From Solen grandis (taxonomy: Eukaryota; Mollusca; Bivalvia; Adapedonta; Solenidae): a stretch of 64,000 nucleotides of DNA. The notes under the pieces are model-generated. The model was not told the origin of the DNA. It made no database searches and saw only the letters and a list, made by a program, of their open reading frames with translations. Shown here in pieces: positions 38,601-48,731 of this stretch. The translations under genes were made by a program, and so were the position numbers. The DNA is taken from positions 2,076,725-2,140,724 of the forward strand of contig CM037783.1 in assembly GCA_021229015.1 (NCBI GenBank), in the 5' to 3' direction. How positions within the stretch are numbered: position 1 is the first letter of the stretch; the number at the start of each line of letters is the position of its first letter.

Positions 38601-41600
38601 AATTAATAATAAGTATAATAAGTCTCAATTTTTTCCTGTTCAGATTAATGATAATAACGTTTCTCTCTGTTAATTATTCTGCTTAATATACTGTTCAATC
38701 CGTAGTCTGGAAAGTTTGTCTCAGAACTTCATAGTGTTTGCTACAAATATAATATTTCAAATATGCTATAAAATGACCAACTTCTACAACAGGTGGCGGT
38801 TATTGAAGGATTGCAGACTGTTGGCATAGCCCTGTTGCTGTTTCGTGTTCTTCCTGCCATAGACACATTTCGAGGCTCCATCCTACTCATGAACGTGACA
38901 CTAGTGCCTGCAATGTTGTCGTGCTTCGAGAAACTTTGCTCTCCGTCAGGAAAATGGCTTGCACGAACGTTAAAACTTGTGACAGCAATTTTAGTTTTGG
39001 CAATACAAGCTGGAAGTACTGTGTATTTATACATTGTTGAATTTGAGACAATGTCTCAACGGTGGTGGATTCCATTGTCATTAGGTCTGATCTCTTTAGG
39101 TTGGTGGGAAAATTTCTTGCATGGACAACTGAATGGATTTTCTCTTAATCTATTCTCTATCCGTCTGTCGAAGACACGAAACAAGACAAACGTTTGGATC
39201 TCACTTGTAAAGATTGCAACTATGGTTGTGTGTACTGTTGTTTTGGTTGATGATCACAGCTTTGTATTCAGTGGCAGGACAACAAACTCCCAAAGTAAAA
39301 TGACTTCGCCGAATTTGACAATGGATAAATCATATTCTGGAATTTATGATAACATGACTGAAAGTTTGAATAGCACAGAGCGACGAAATATTTTGCTCAG
39401 TACCGAGGAAAATGTCATAAATTGTACTAAGAGATCAAATAAGAGTTCCAACGGAGGTCAACGTACAGTTATAATCTGCGATCAAGCAACATACACAGCA
39501 TCATTCGATTGCGTTATACAAAATCAGAGCATGGGATTGCTTTGTAATTTGACAAATATTAGCACAAGAAATTCTGATGCCGGAAACAGATTTTTCGATC
39601 AAATAGCTAGTTTCTTGGACGAGAATTTTTTCATTATTAATATTGTTCTATGTTCATTAGTGTTTCATTACTTTTCTACTCTTGCGTGTAAATTGCACAT
39701 GCAGAAATTCGCATTTTGTTTGCCTCTTGTTTTAATATCACCTTTATCGGTGAGTATTGTTTATGTGAAATGCAGAGAGCTTATAGACCTTCCACATTTT
39801 TTCCGGACAGAGCTTATGTGTACGGATATGAACTTTGAAACAATTAAAATCATGTTCATCGTTGGATCTTTGCTCTGGATCAGTCTACTACTAACAACAT
39901 ATTATATATGGATCCCCCAATACGAGCGAATGGCCAAGCTTGAAAGGTGATTTAGTATTAACTTTCATTTGATTTCTACACCACCTTTAATACTGTATTG
40001 TGATTATGTGTTCCTTCACAATCATTTTCAAATAAAAATAACAAAGAAACAATGTCTGGGAAAATCTGTGTATTGACAAACCTTACTTGATAAAGTTAAT
40101 ATGATGTTATGTCTTTCTTATACATATACTTACAATTTCTTTTTCAATTCCCCTTTGTAGTAGTGATTTTTGTATTAAATATTGGTGAATTTCTTTCAGG
40201 ATTTTCACTCTCCCTGCCAAAGATTTCATTGTTTCGGACTTTAATCTCCTGCTTCGACGAAAGAACGATATATATAGAGAAAAGCCCATTGAGAGAACGG
40301 CTAATGGAGTTAAGAAGGGTCGTCATTTCACCATATCTGTCTTGGAAGAGGAGGAAACACCAAAGGTGTTCATTTGTGCAACAATGTGGCATGAGACACG
40401 ACAGGAGATGATGCAGCTGCTGAAGTCGTTATTAAGGTAAAATTATAGTATAACATGCATTGCATTTTGCATCCTGTGTCTAATAAAGAGTAACATGCCA
40501 TCGTTAAGAAGTATGATAAAAAATTAATAACACCATAAGATATGTCCTTAGAAGACTCTTAATATTATTGATTGACTATGTTAAAAGAATGAATATTTTG
40601 CTAGAAATGTCCTTGTTATGAACACATTTTCTTTATAAAATCTAAATATATTAAAATATTAGAATATCCCTTGTCGTTAATCGCTCAATTTTACAAGCTT
40701 ATCTTTATATTGCCATTTTAAAAGTGACATAAATGAATAAGACGATAAGTTGATTTTATACATTAAATAAATTGTATTCCTAATTTGTACACCTTTCTGA
40801 AATTCAATAAAGAATTAAAAAGATATATATAAAAATAGTAACAGTTTAATAGGAATATGGTCTCAATACGTACAGGATAGACTTCAGCTGTGCTGCCAGG
40901 GCCTATCTGTCGGCGAAATACAAGAAGCTGGATCCAGACAAATATGATCCTGAAAGTATGTTATTTTCTTCTATTCATTTGGGAGTTTCAGTAAATGATT
41001 ATTGTTAAATCAAAATATCAACAATTTATCCCATTTCTTCATTAACATTCATTTTTCAGACACTTGTGTTAAAGATAAAGTACAGAGAAAATGAATATAT
41101 CGTGTATTACATCAATGGATGTTTTCGCAGTATAGTAATAATAATAATTTTTTCCTGCACTCGTATATATTATGCCTTCACATATGAAGTTAAGATCTAT
41201 TCATTGTATGTAATATTTCAGTTCACATCATATTTGATGATGCATTTGAGGACGACAAGAAGACAATGCAAAGGGTTACAAATAATTACGTTATGCAGTT
41301 CACTGAGTGTGTTACTGACGCCGCAAGGTAAACTACTGCAATCAATCATTCCGTAAATAATAAAAATAAATTTATTAAGTTTTCTTTATCTTCACATATT
41401 CTAAATAAGACTTAATAACTCGATTTTGTTCGATGATTTTGTACATTTAAAATGGCAACTAGGAAAAATGCAGTGTCCAAGAACTGTAACTCTATCTCGT
41501 TCCATTTTTTAATTATCTCCCTTTCTCATTTTTTTCCGAACATAACTCGAATATTATACATGGTATTTACTTGAACTTAAAATGGAAACAGATGGTGACT

Positions 41601-44600
41601 AGGAGAAGTGCAGTGTCCAAGAACTGTAACTCTACACGTTTAAACTACTGTGCCAAACAATCATAACTGACTTTCTATCCACTTTAAATAAAGACTTTAC
41701 TTACTTATTACTTACTATCATAACCAGTCTGGCTTCTCCTGTATCAAAGCATTTTGCGGGGGGTATTAATCACCTTCAGTGATAGTTCAAGTTCTTATAA
41801 TTTTGTGGCTCATAAAAGAAAGCCTCGTTCAGGCATCCAACAAACACAAACAACAGATAGATATTTATGTTGTCCTTTATACTGAATAAAGTTTGTATGA
41901 CAATATAAGTACCTTGTAGTTTCTCATATTATACAAATTATGGTCAACCGTGTCGGACCTTATCTTTTACCTTTACTTTACCGTGTGTGAAAAAAACAGC
42001 AAGGCACTATGGAAGTGTATCTTTTCGCGAATGAAATTGATGTTTTTCTGACCGCATGATATATTGTGTATTATTTAAAGCAGTAATAGCAACACCTTGA
42101 ACTGAGGCAAAACATACACAGTTATATCAACAATATCATATACATATATATTTAAATGAAAATCATTACGCACCTGGCTACAGTTGCAGTTGAAATAGTC
42201 AAAAGTAGGTCGTTCCCAAATGTAATATGATGTAATGAATTTAAGAAGAAATGCGCAAATAATGTATAAACAGTAATTTAATATGCACTTAAAAGAAACG
42301 TGTTTTTTACGGCAGATTTGTTGTCCATGAGGACGTGCCATGGAACAGTGCCCCTGAGATGATGACATTACCTTACGGTGGGAGACTGATATGGACGTTA
42401 CCCGGCTCTACAAAATTTGTCGTCCATTTAAAAGACAAGTCCAAAATCAGACACCGCAAGCGCTGGTCTCAGGTACGTGTATATGAGAGTAACTTTACGT
42501 GTTCAAACTTAAAAAGTTTCCAGATTTCTTTCTTAATGATATTCTGATTTATAAAACCCTGTGTTTATCTTTCAAAACTCTATGTACAAATCGGAAGTAA
42601 AATCGTTTATATGATGAAATAATATAGCAATGGGTCATTGTCACAATAAACAATCTGTCTTGTTTACATTTTACAAAACAATTTATTTCTTGTTACAGAT
42701 CATGTATATGTATTACTTACTGGGCTATAAAACGTTTGGGCACGATACAGAAGACGATGTCTTAAAAAATAGTGGCAAGAAAATGACCACTGGACGTCCA
42801 CACAGGAATGCATCCATACTTCAAAGATTATCATCGGAAACACGACTGAAGGTAGAAATGATATTCCTGTGATTGTAAATACTTAACATGTTTTAAAGTC
42901 GATGGCTCTATTCTGAAGAAAAAGGCATCTTTCATAATATTATAACGCTTTAATAGAAAATTACTGTCCGTTTAATTGCTTATTTCCTCAAAACAGGAAA
43001 CTTAACAGGAAACTTAACTCGTGTAATCCGAAGTTATTGAGATGACAAGCAACATCAGTACATTGTAATTGAAAAGGAAAATACATAAAAATATACATTT
43101 GCATATTGTAGACGGACAATACGTTTATCTTGGCGCTAGATGGTGATGTTGACTTTCAACCTAATGCAGTGAGACTGCTAATCGACAAAATGAAGAAGAA
43201 CAAGAAAGTGGGAGCTGTTTGTGGTCGAATACATCCTATAGGATCAGGTAAGGACTCTGCGAAATATAGCATTATTTTGACTTCTTCAACCCAGCGTATA
43301 AAATCAAAACATTAAAAATAAGGTTATACAGATTCAGATTCTGTCCTAATACAGGATATAAGATTAACAATAATGAGTTCCAGTATTGTTACTGTTAATT
43401 TTGTTTACAGGACCTATGATATGGTATCAGAAATTTGAATATGCTGTTGGTCACTGGCTGCAGAAAGCCGCTGAGCACATTCTTGGGTGTGTTCTGTGCT
43501 GCCCTGGTTGTTTCTCACTATTCCGAGCAAGTGCCCTGATGGACAATAACGTGATGAGGACTTACACTACCCCACCCACTGCTGCAAAACATCATATTCA
43601 GTTTGAACAAGGTAAAAAAACTATAAATTAACAATCCATTTCCTTTCTTCTAAAATAACTACATATGATTAAACGGTAAGCTTATGTAAGCAATCCTTAC
43701 GTATTTAGAAGCTTTCGGACGCATCACAATTTCTAACTTATATTGGTGTGAATCACAAAACTATTTAAACTATATATTGGATTCCTAATTAAACCAATGA
43801 GTATTTATTAGTAGCATTAATCACATATCATTTCAGGAGAAGACAGATGGTTATGTACACTATTACTGCAACAGGGATACAAAATCGATTACTGTGCAGG
43901 TTCTGATGCTCTGACCTTTGCACCGGAAACGTTTAATGAATTCTTTATCCAGCGACGTCGCTGGTCTCCGTCTACAATGGCAAATATTATGGACCTTTTG
44001 TCTAGCTGGGGAAGCACGGTCCGAAGGAACGACAATATAAGTACCCCGTATATGATCTACCAAAGTGTCATGCTATTGACGAGTTTACTGGCACCCGCCA
44101 CAGTTGCAATACTTATAGCAGGTTCTTATAGCGCAGTCCTTGGTGTAGATCCCAAAATAAGTTACTACATATCGCTCATTCCTATTGCGATTTACCTTTT
44201 TATATGTTTGAAATGTAAATCTGACGTTCAGCTGAAAGCTGCAGCTCTTTTAAGTTCTGTTTATTCAATTGTCATGGTGATTGTAACAATCGGAACAATA
44301 CTGAATATTCTTCAGGATGATTTTTTCTCCCCAAATGTGATGTTCCTCTACGGGGTTGGAATTGTGTTCATAATTACGGGACTTTTGCATCCAAAAGAGC
44401 TTGGTTGTCTCGGATATGGAATTTTGTACTACATAACTGTTCCGTCAACGTTTATTTTTCTGACCGTATATTTTATTACAAATCTCAATAATGTATCATG
44501 GGGAACCAGAGAAAAGAAAACAGATGTCCAAGCAGATGCAAACACAAACTTCCAGAGACACAACATAAGTCCTTTTGAACAATTTTTACATTTAGTTAGC

Positions 44601-45503
44601 AAGTTCATGTGCTTTGACTTTGTGAAGAACATATTGACAAATGTAGATGTAAATAAGAAAAAAGAAAATGATACAAATAGTAAAGATGGCCACATCATTT
44701 CTGATCATTCTGACCCTGTTAAAGTGCAGAAAACGGAAAGAAAAAACAAAGTTGTGAGGACTCACGTACTACAGGATGACAGGCATTGGATGCAATACAA
44801 ATGTTTTAAAAAGGCAAGACCTTGTGAAAACCCAAATGAAGATGAGGATGATTTTTGGCATGATATCCTTAAGAAATACCTTCACCCCATTCCCCCAAAC
44901 AGGAAACACGAGATCGAGGTCAAGGAAGAACTAGATACACTTAGGAATAATGTTGTTTTTGGCTTCTTCCTGTTGAATCTCATGTTTTCTGTTGCTTTGT
45001 TCCAGCTGCAACTTAATCGTGAGCAACTTTCAGGATTTTATATAGTAGGTAAATACGAACCCGTTTCTGTTCTGTTTATGGCATCGTTTACAATACTGCT
45101 GCTATTACAGTTTTTTGCTATGGTCATACACCGATGGGGGACATTTCAACATCTTATTGCGAGTACATCTATAAGAGGCAATAGAGACGAGGAATTCGAT
45201 GTTGCATTAAATTATGTAAATCAACTTGTAAACCCAGAGCCTAAAGATGGCCTCCCTTCAACTGCCACATCCGCAATCGAGGAAATTGAGCCGGATTATG
45301 ACTTTGATGAAGAAAGTCCTCCACCCTCAAATTCCAGATACCCGGAGAGATACTATACGAGGAACGCTTATCAAGGTGTATTCAAGAAGAACTTTCCGAC
45401 GATGAGAAGACATATACATCATTCTGTTGCTGGCCATCATCGACACCGCCTTCGGCGCCAGATTTCCAAAAGCCATTACAGGGATCCTAGTCATAGGATA
45501 TAG
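24170..45503 (+). CDS. myosin-motor chitin synthase, complete 30-exon gene (joined span)
   Basis: Membrane glycosyltransferase that polymerises UDP-N-acetylglucosamine into chitin, fused to an N-terminal myosin head. In molluscs this architecture is linked to shell formation (Atrina rigida chitin synthase type). I assembled 30 coding exons with GT/AG borders whose phases all agree. They total 6558 nt, or 2185 residues plus TAG, slightly below the roughly 2290 residues I recall for the Atrina protein. Order: motor (about 1-665), charged linker (about 667-783), membrane region (about 811-1270), catalytic core (about 1275-1680), five further membrane segments, SWGTR at 1851-1855, two more membrane segments and a Tyr/Pro-rich tail. 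Exon coordinates are in the block entries below. No frameshift or internal stop was found, so it looks functional. An additional upstream coding exon cannot be excluded. Confidence 0.92.
25029..25061. repeat. (GTAT)n microsatellite immediately after the exon 2 donor
   Basis: The intron begins GTATGTATGTATGTATGTAT, so the 5' splice site is part of the tandem array. Several GT dinucleotides in a row could act as alternative donors, each shifting the frame. Confidence 0.85.
29690..29940 (-). repeat. SINE family 1 copy inside intron 9
   Basis: The - strand contains the family 1 body (TGTCAGGATACTGTGACTGG, GCATATATATATAT in place of GCATATAAGG) and a worn tRNA-like head (GCTTACGGGTTAGAGCGTCC). 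The (AT)n expansion inside the body is specific to this copy. Confidence 0.75.
31509..31558. repeat. (GT)n and G-rich tract in intron 12
   Basis: TGTGTGTGTGTGTGTATGTG followed by a GGGGAGGGGGTGGTGGGT tract shortly after the exon 12 donor. The G-rich part could form a quadruplex. Confidence 0.7.
31632..31760. repeat. about 43-bp minisatellite, three units, intron 12
   Basis: Three units of TTGTGTCTCGTCATGTATGT plus AGATGAATGTAGTTGATATA, offset by about 43-44 bp, with a few substitutions each. Confidence 0.75.
31797..31885 (+). repeat. tRNA-like SINE head in intron 12
   Basis: ATCGTGGTACAGTGGGTACA followed by GTCGGTTCGAACCCCGTTTG gives A- and B-box-like blocks about 45 bp apart. The flanking acceptor-stem pairing is poor, so a SINE head rather than a tRNA gene. 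Confidence 0.45.
35047..35552 (+). CDS. chitin synthase exons 18-19: charged linker after the motor
   Basis: Exons 35047-35231 and 35430-35552. They encode about 103 residues that are first Lys/Glu/Arg-rich ([18 protein letters not shown]), suggesting a single helix or short coiled coil like a myosin lever arm. The rest is Ser/Thr- and acid-rich and likely disordered. I see no convincing IQ motif, so a calmodulin light-chain site is not supported. Phases join cleanly to exon 17 (phase 0) and exon 20 (split Lys codon). Confidence 0.8.
35593..35660. repeat. (CA)n(TA)n microsatellite in intron 19
   Basis: About 18 CA units followed by AT-alternating sequence. It lies in the long intron between exons 19 and 20. 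Confidence 0.9.
36997..37138. repeat. MITE-like hairpin element in intron 19
   Basis: About 142 bp with terminal inverted repeats GTTAGATGCCTGTAATGGTT and, inverted on the right, GTTAGATACCTGTAATGGTT, continuing with a one-base slip to GGTCC. Related in sequence to 9787-9946. No ORF. The target duplication is not clear. Confidence 0.75.
37809..39946 (+). CDS. chitin synthase exons 20-22: N-terminal membrane region with glycosylated loop
   Basis: Exons 37809-37986, 38398-38538 and the long 38793-39946. Exon 20 starts the chitin synthase part (YDMF, then a membrane helix at about 811-833). Exon 21 has one hydrophobic helix. Exon 22 has about five helices, a polar loop, then about three more helices. 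The loop (about residues 1055-1150) carries eight N-x-S/T sequons (NLT, NMT, NST, NCT, NKS, NQS, NLT, NIS) and several Cys, as expected for an extracellular glycosylated loop. Exon 22 ends in a split Arg codon continued at 40200. The topology is by eye only. Confidence 0.88.
40200..43611 (+). CDS. chitin synthase exons 23-29: glycosyltransferase family 2 core
   Basis: Exons 40200-40436, 40876-40955, 41222-41327, 42316-42472, 42699-42851, 43112-43247, 43411-43611. Diagnostic chitin synthase segments appear in order: [16 protein letters not shown] (exon 23), HIIFDDAF (exon 25), [12 protein letters not shown] and [16 protein letters not shown] (exon 26), [10 protein letters not shown] (exon 27), ALDGDVDF with the donor- and metal-binding DGD (residues 1528-1530), [12 protein letters not shown] (exons 28-29), and [14 protein letters not shown] with [10 protein letters not shown] (exon 29). 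All key residues visible to me are intact. Confidence 0.93.
43837..45503 (+). CDS. chitin synthase exon 30: catalytic end, C-terminal membrane segments and tail
   Basis: A single 1667-nt exon, entered from exon 29 in a split Gly codon and ending at TAG 45501-45503. It opens with GEDRW (1631-1635, catalytic Asp in EDR) and QRRRW (1669-1673, product-binding signature). About five hydrophobic helices follow, then SWGTRE (1851-1856), a polar segment with [11 protein letters not shown], two further helices ([20 protein letters not shown] and [17 protein letters not shown]), and a basic Tyr/His-rich tail containing [19 protein letters not shown]. It is duplicated in broken form at 52278-53919. Confidence 0.95.
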
Positions 45504-46816
45504 ACCTTTATATCTGTACCTAAAACTGTCTTGATATATATATTAGAATCATGACATGGATGACATCTAATTTATATCATGTTCCAATTTGTTTATGCTC
45601 AATTTGAATTTATTACTTTAAATATCAAATAAAAAAGGCACCACGTCTTAGAAAACTGCGTCACAACTTTTGAAAAATAAAACGGTACTGACTCTTGCTT
45701 TCAGCAATTACATACCGGGTTGCGACAGGTATAAGTAATAAAAAATAATGGAGTATCCCATATAAAATCAGTGGGAAGTTAAACCAACCATGTAAACAAA
45801 ACGGTTTGGTCCATCAGACACATACAAAAACTATACATATATGTAATAGATCACAATGTTTCTGAATCATAATGGATTACATTAGTGTATATTCATGAGT
45901 AGCGATATTAGAAGAGGTAATTGACTTTCCGCATGATTGTTTTTTTTATAATCGGTTTCTATGGATATATACGAGTATATACATGTATGTACGTGTTTCA
46001 TTTGTAAAGACGTTGTAAAAAACGAAATGCATGTAATATTGCACTGTTCTTTATATAATAATTGTATAAAAAAGTAAATGCTGATTTTCAAAAGTTCGAT
46101 GAGCTTCAAAAATTTACCAATTTGTTCTGAGATGAAAATGTAACCAAATATAGTACAGGAGCCTGTCACGATATTTAATGTTCAGGAGAAATTTTAAATT
46201 TTTGTTATTCTTACAGTTTATAATTAAGTTTTTAACTTTTATATTTTATTTTATAATTTGGTGAAATTTGTGATTTTAGTTTTTAAGTATTATATATGTA
46301 CATGTATATATTTTAAGTCACTCGTATCTCATTCCTATTATATTTTACAGTATTTTATTATTTGTAAAATTATTTGCACAAAAGTGAGACTATAATAAAC
46401 TGTCTGTCTGTTTGTATATATCTAGAGAATATACAGCAGTAACATTTATAAGCAATATATATTATTTTGTTCGTTTATCTGTATTTTTGCGAAGCTGTGT
46501 CTTTTTACAATATAAATTATGATGTTTATTGCAAATACATGTAATTTTGTTATTCATTTAAAAAAACACTATATATATTTATTCTCCATGACATGAAAAT
46601 GTACCTTTTTTGTTGCAAAATGTAAAATATGTCCTTTAATATGTAGAACATTGTTTCGCGTCATTATCATTTGTTTTAAATGTTGTGTGTGCCAATGCTT
46701 GCTTATTGTGAATCGCAAATGTGTTTTAATGAAAAAATATCAGTTTATTTATTTACTTGTTGATTTGAATTAAAATAAGGCATATTGTATCGTCTTTTCG
46801 TTTAACAATTCAATTC
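45504..46816 (+). other. 3' untranslated region and flank of the intact chitin synthase
   Basis: Candidate polyadenylation signals AATAAA lie at about 45629 and 45676. Scattered words in this flank (ATCACAA-GTTTCTG-ATAAT-GATTACATTA near 45850; TTACTTGTTGATTT-AAT-AAAATAA near 46755) are matched in the same order after the broken copy (near 55170 and 55826), so the duplication once included this flank. The homology stops where the retroelement starts. Confidence 0.6.
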
Positions 46817-47063
46817 ATGCTTCCCACATGGAGTTCGTAATATATGGTCTAGTTCACATTTTCCGCAGCTCGGTTAATTTTGCATAGGATTTAAATAAAT
46901 ACTGTGAAGACATGACTAGATGATAATTTGTCATTTTATTAAAATACGTTCAATCTAATGAAAATCACCATAGACTAGATTTATAAAATCGAACATACAT
47001 AGAATAGTAAATATGATCACCTTTCATATGCAAATAAGGTGGCGAACACAAAATATGCCATGA
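46817..47063 (-). repeat. B2 terminal direct repeat
   Basis: About 247 bp matching 47758-48025 in the same orientation (shared TGGAGTTCGTA, TATGGTCTAGTTCACATTTT, CCGCAGCTCGGTTAATTTTG and onward). Its outer end, ATGCTTCCC on the + strand, marks the 3' boundary of the element against chitin synthase flank. The copies differ by substitutions and a deletion near 46975. Confidence 0.85.
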
Positions 47064-47290
47064 AATCGAACACACATAAAAGAGTAAATATGATCACCTT
47101 TCATTTACAAATAAGGTGGCGAACACAAAATATGCAATATAATCGAACATACAGAGAAGAGTAAATATGATCACCTTTTATATGCAAATAAGGTGGCGAA
47201 CACAAAATATGCAAAAAAATCGAACATACCAAGAAGAGTAAATATGACCACATTTTATATGCAAAATAAGGTGTCGAACACAAAAATAAA
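46988..47290 (-). repeat. 77-bp tandem array within the element's 3' end
   Basis: Units begin ATCGAACATACA at 46988, 47065, 47142 and 47219, an exact 77-bp period, and contain ATATGATCACCTTTCATATG and AATAAGGTGGCGAACACAAA. B1 has only one unit, so the array expanded only in B2. Confidence 0.9.
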
Positions 47291-47403
47291 CAGCATAGCA
47301 CCAAAGGCCGTCAAATAAGCAGATAAATTTAACCATCAGTACTAACGAAATGCAAATCAATTATATCCAGACCTGGTAGGAGCAAGGGGAGGCGGTGGGT
47401 TTG

Positions 47404-47757
47404 AAATAAATTATCTTCCGAAAATATTTGCTGCAGCTCGAATCAAACAAAAAAATCTAGTATCATCTCTAACCCGCGCCAACCCAAAATGCTTTGTAAA
47501 TAACATCTTTATATATAATTTATTAAATTAATACATTACGTAGTAAAGATTGTGAGACTACTTTAACATTTGGATGTAAATAAAATATTAATATTATGCC
47601 AAATAAAATTCTTAATCTCTAATCCTGTTTTACATCAGGTACAGAGTGAAACCAAAGGACATCAGGTACAGGGTGAATACAAAAATATTACCTATGCTTA
47701 ATTCTTATTATACCATCTAAAAGCATAAAACGTATTATTTATCAATAATACTGCATT
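47404..47757 (-). repeat. A-type block between B1 and B2 (copy A2)
   Basis: Near-perfect reverse complement of 32-390. It starts immediately after the end of B1 (GGGAAGCAT junction) and ends at 47404, after which the element has about 110 unmatched bases before the 77-bp array. This placement is what identifies it as A2. Confidence 0.85.
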
Positions 47758-48025
47758 ATGCTTCCCATATGGAGTTCGTATTATATGGTCTAGTTCACAT
47801 TTTCCGCAGCTCGGTTAATTTTGCATAGGATTTAAATAAATACTGTGAAGACATGACTAGATGATAATTTGTCATTTTATTAAAATGACGTTCAATCTAC
47901 ATGAAAATATGCATTTATAATCATAAACTTTAAACATAGACTAGATTTATAAAATCGAACATACATAGAATAGTATATATGATCACCTTTCATATGCAAA
48001 TAAGGTGGCGAACACAAAATATGCC
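47758..48025 (-). repeat. B1 direct repeat
   Basis: Matches 46817-47063. It includes one copy of the 77-bp unit and then diverges. Just beyond it, 48030-48049 is the perfect hairpin AATCTAAACTTGTTTAGATT, itself nested in GGTGGCG (48004) and CGCCACC (48052). Confidence 0.85.
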
Positions 48026-48103
48026 ACATAATCTAAACTTGTTTAGATTACCGCCACCCAAGGAAAATGTGAACCATGGGGAAAACAGAAAAAATTAATT
48101 AAA

Positions 48104-48583
48104 GGTAGTCGATAGCAGACGTAATCGGACCTATCGACCACCTGCCCATAATTGCTTCAGTCAAATGAAAGACAGGTGCTTGTAACACAGAATGACTCAC
48201 ATTTGAATACAAGCACAAAATTGAGAGAACATTGCCATATATTGAATCTGATGTAGTTGATATAGCAGACATAATCTGACCTTTCATCAACCTGTACAAA
48301 GGTTACTTACTGGTATACAAGGCATAAGGAATAATGCTTAGACCAATTGTAAACACATCGTTCCCTCATAACGCAAGTAAATACAAATACAGTGTGTTGC
48401 AGGAAAAATGATAGCAGACATAATCCGACCTATCATCTTCCTGCAAGGTTAATGAAAGCTGATTGCCGACCCTATCTGACCCACCCTTAACATGACTTTA
48501 AATAAAAATATCTTAATGACAAATGTAACAATCATTTGGCAGTGCAGATAGCCAATAGCAGACATTATCTGACCTATTAGCTA
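48104..48583 (-). ncRNA. array of hairpins with a conserved 15-nt loop in the retroelement 3' untranslated region
   Basis: Four clear hairpins, at 48104-48142, 48256-48291, 48397-48446 and 48549-48583, share a loop reading CAGACRTWATCNGAC on the + strand. Their stems have different sequences yet still pair: GGTAGTCGATAG/CTATCGACCACC; GTTGAT..AG/CT..ATCAAC; TTGCAGGAA..ATGATAG/CTATCAT.TTCCTGCAA; TAGCCAATAG/CTATTAGCTA. In the first and last, the one mismatch is A:C or C:A on the + strand and becomes a G:U wobble on the - (sense) strand. A fifth, weak copy has its loop at 48466-48480. Centres are about 144-150 bp apart. Listed as a structured RNA element by inference; DNA-level recombinase sites are an alternative. 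Confidence 0.6.
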
Positions 48584-48731
48584 GCATTGTAAATTGACTC
48601 AACTGTAGTAACTTTAGTGCATGTAGACAGCAGCCACGTGAACAATATAGAATAGACTATGGTAAATCACATTTGTGGCTTAATCAAATGATTAAGTTTC
48701 AGTGTTTTTGGTGGCTTGACAAGACAGACCT

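Noticed and set aside
38741..39081. - strand open frames opposite exon 22 as antisense genes
   Set aside because: They are complementary shadows of a strongly coding exon, with no splice or motif support of their own.
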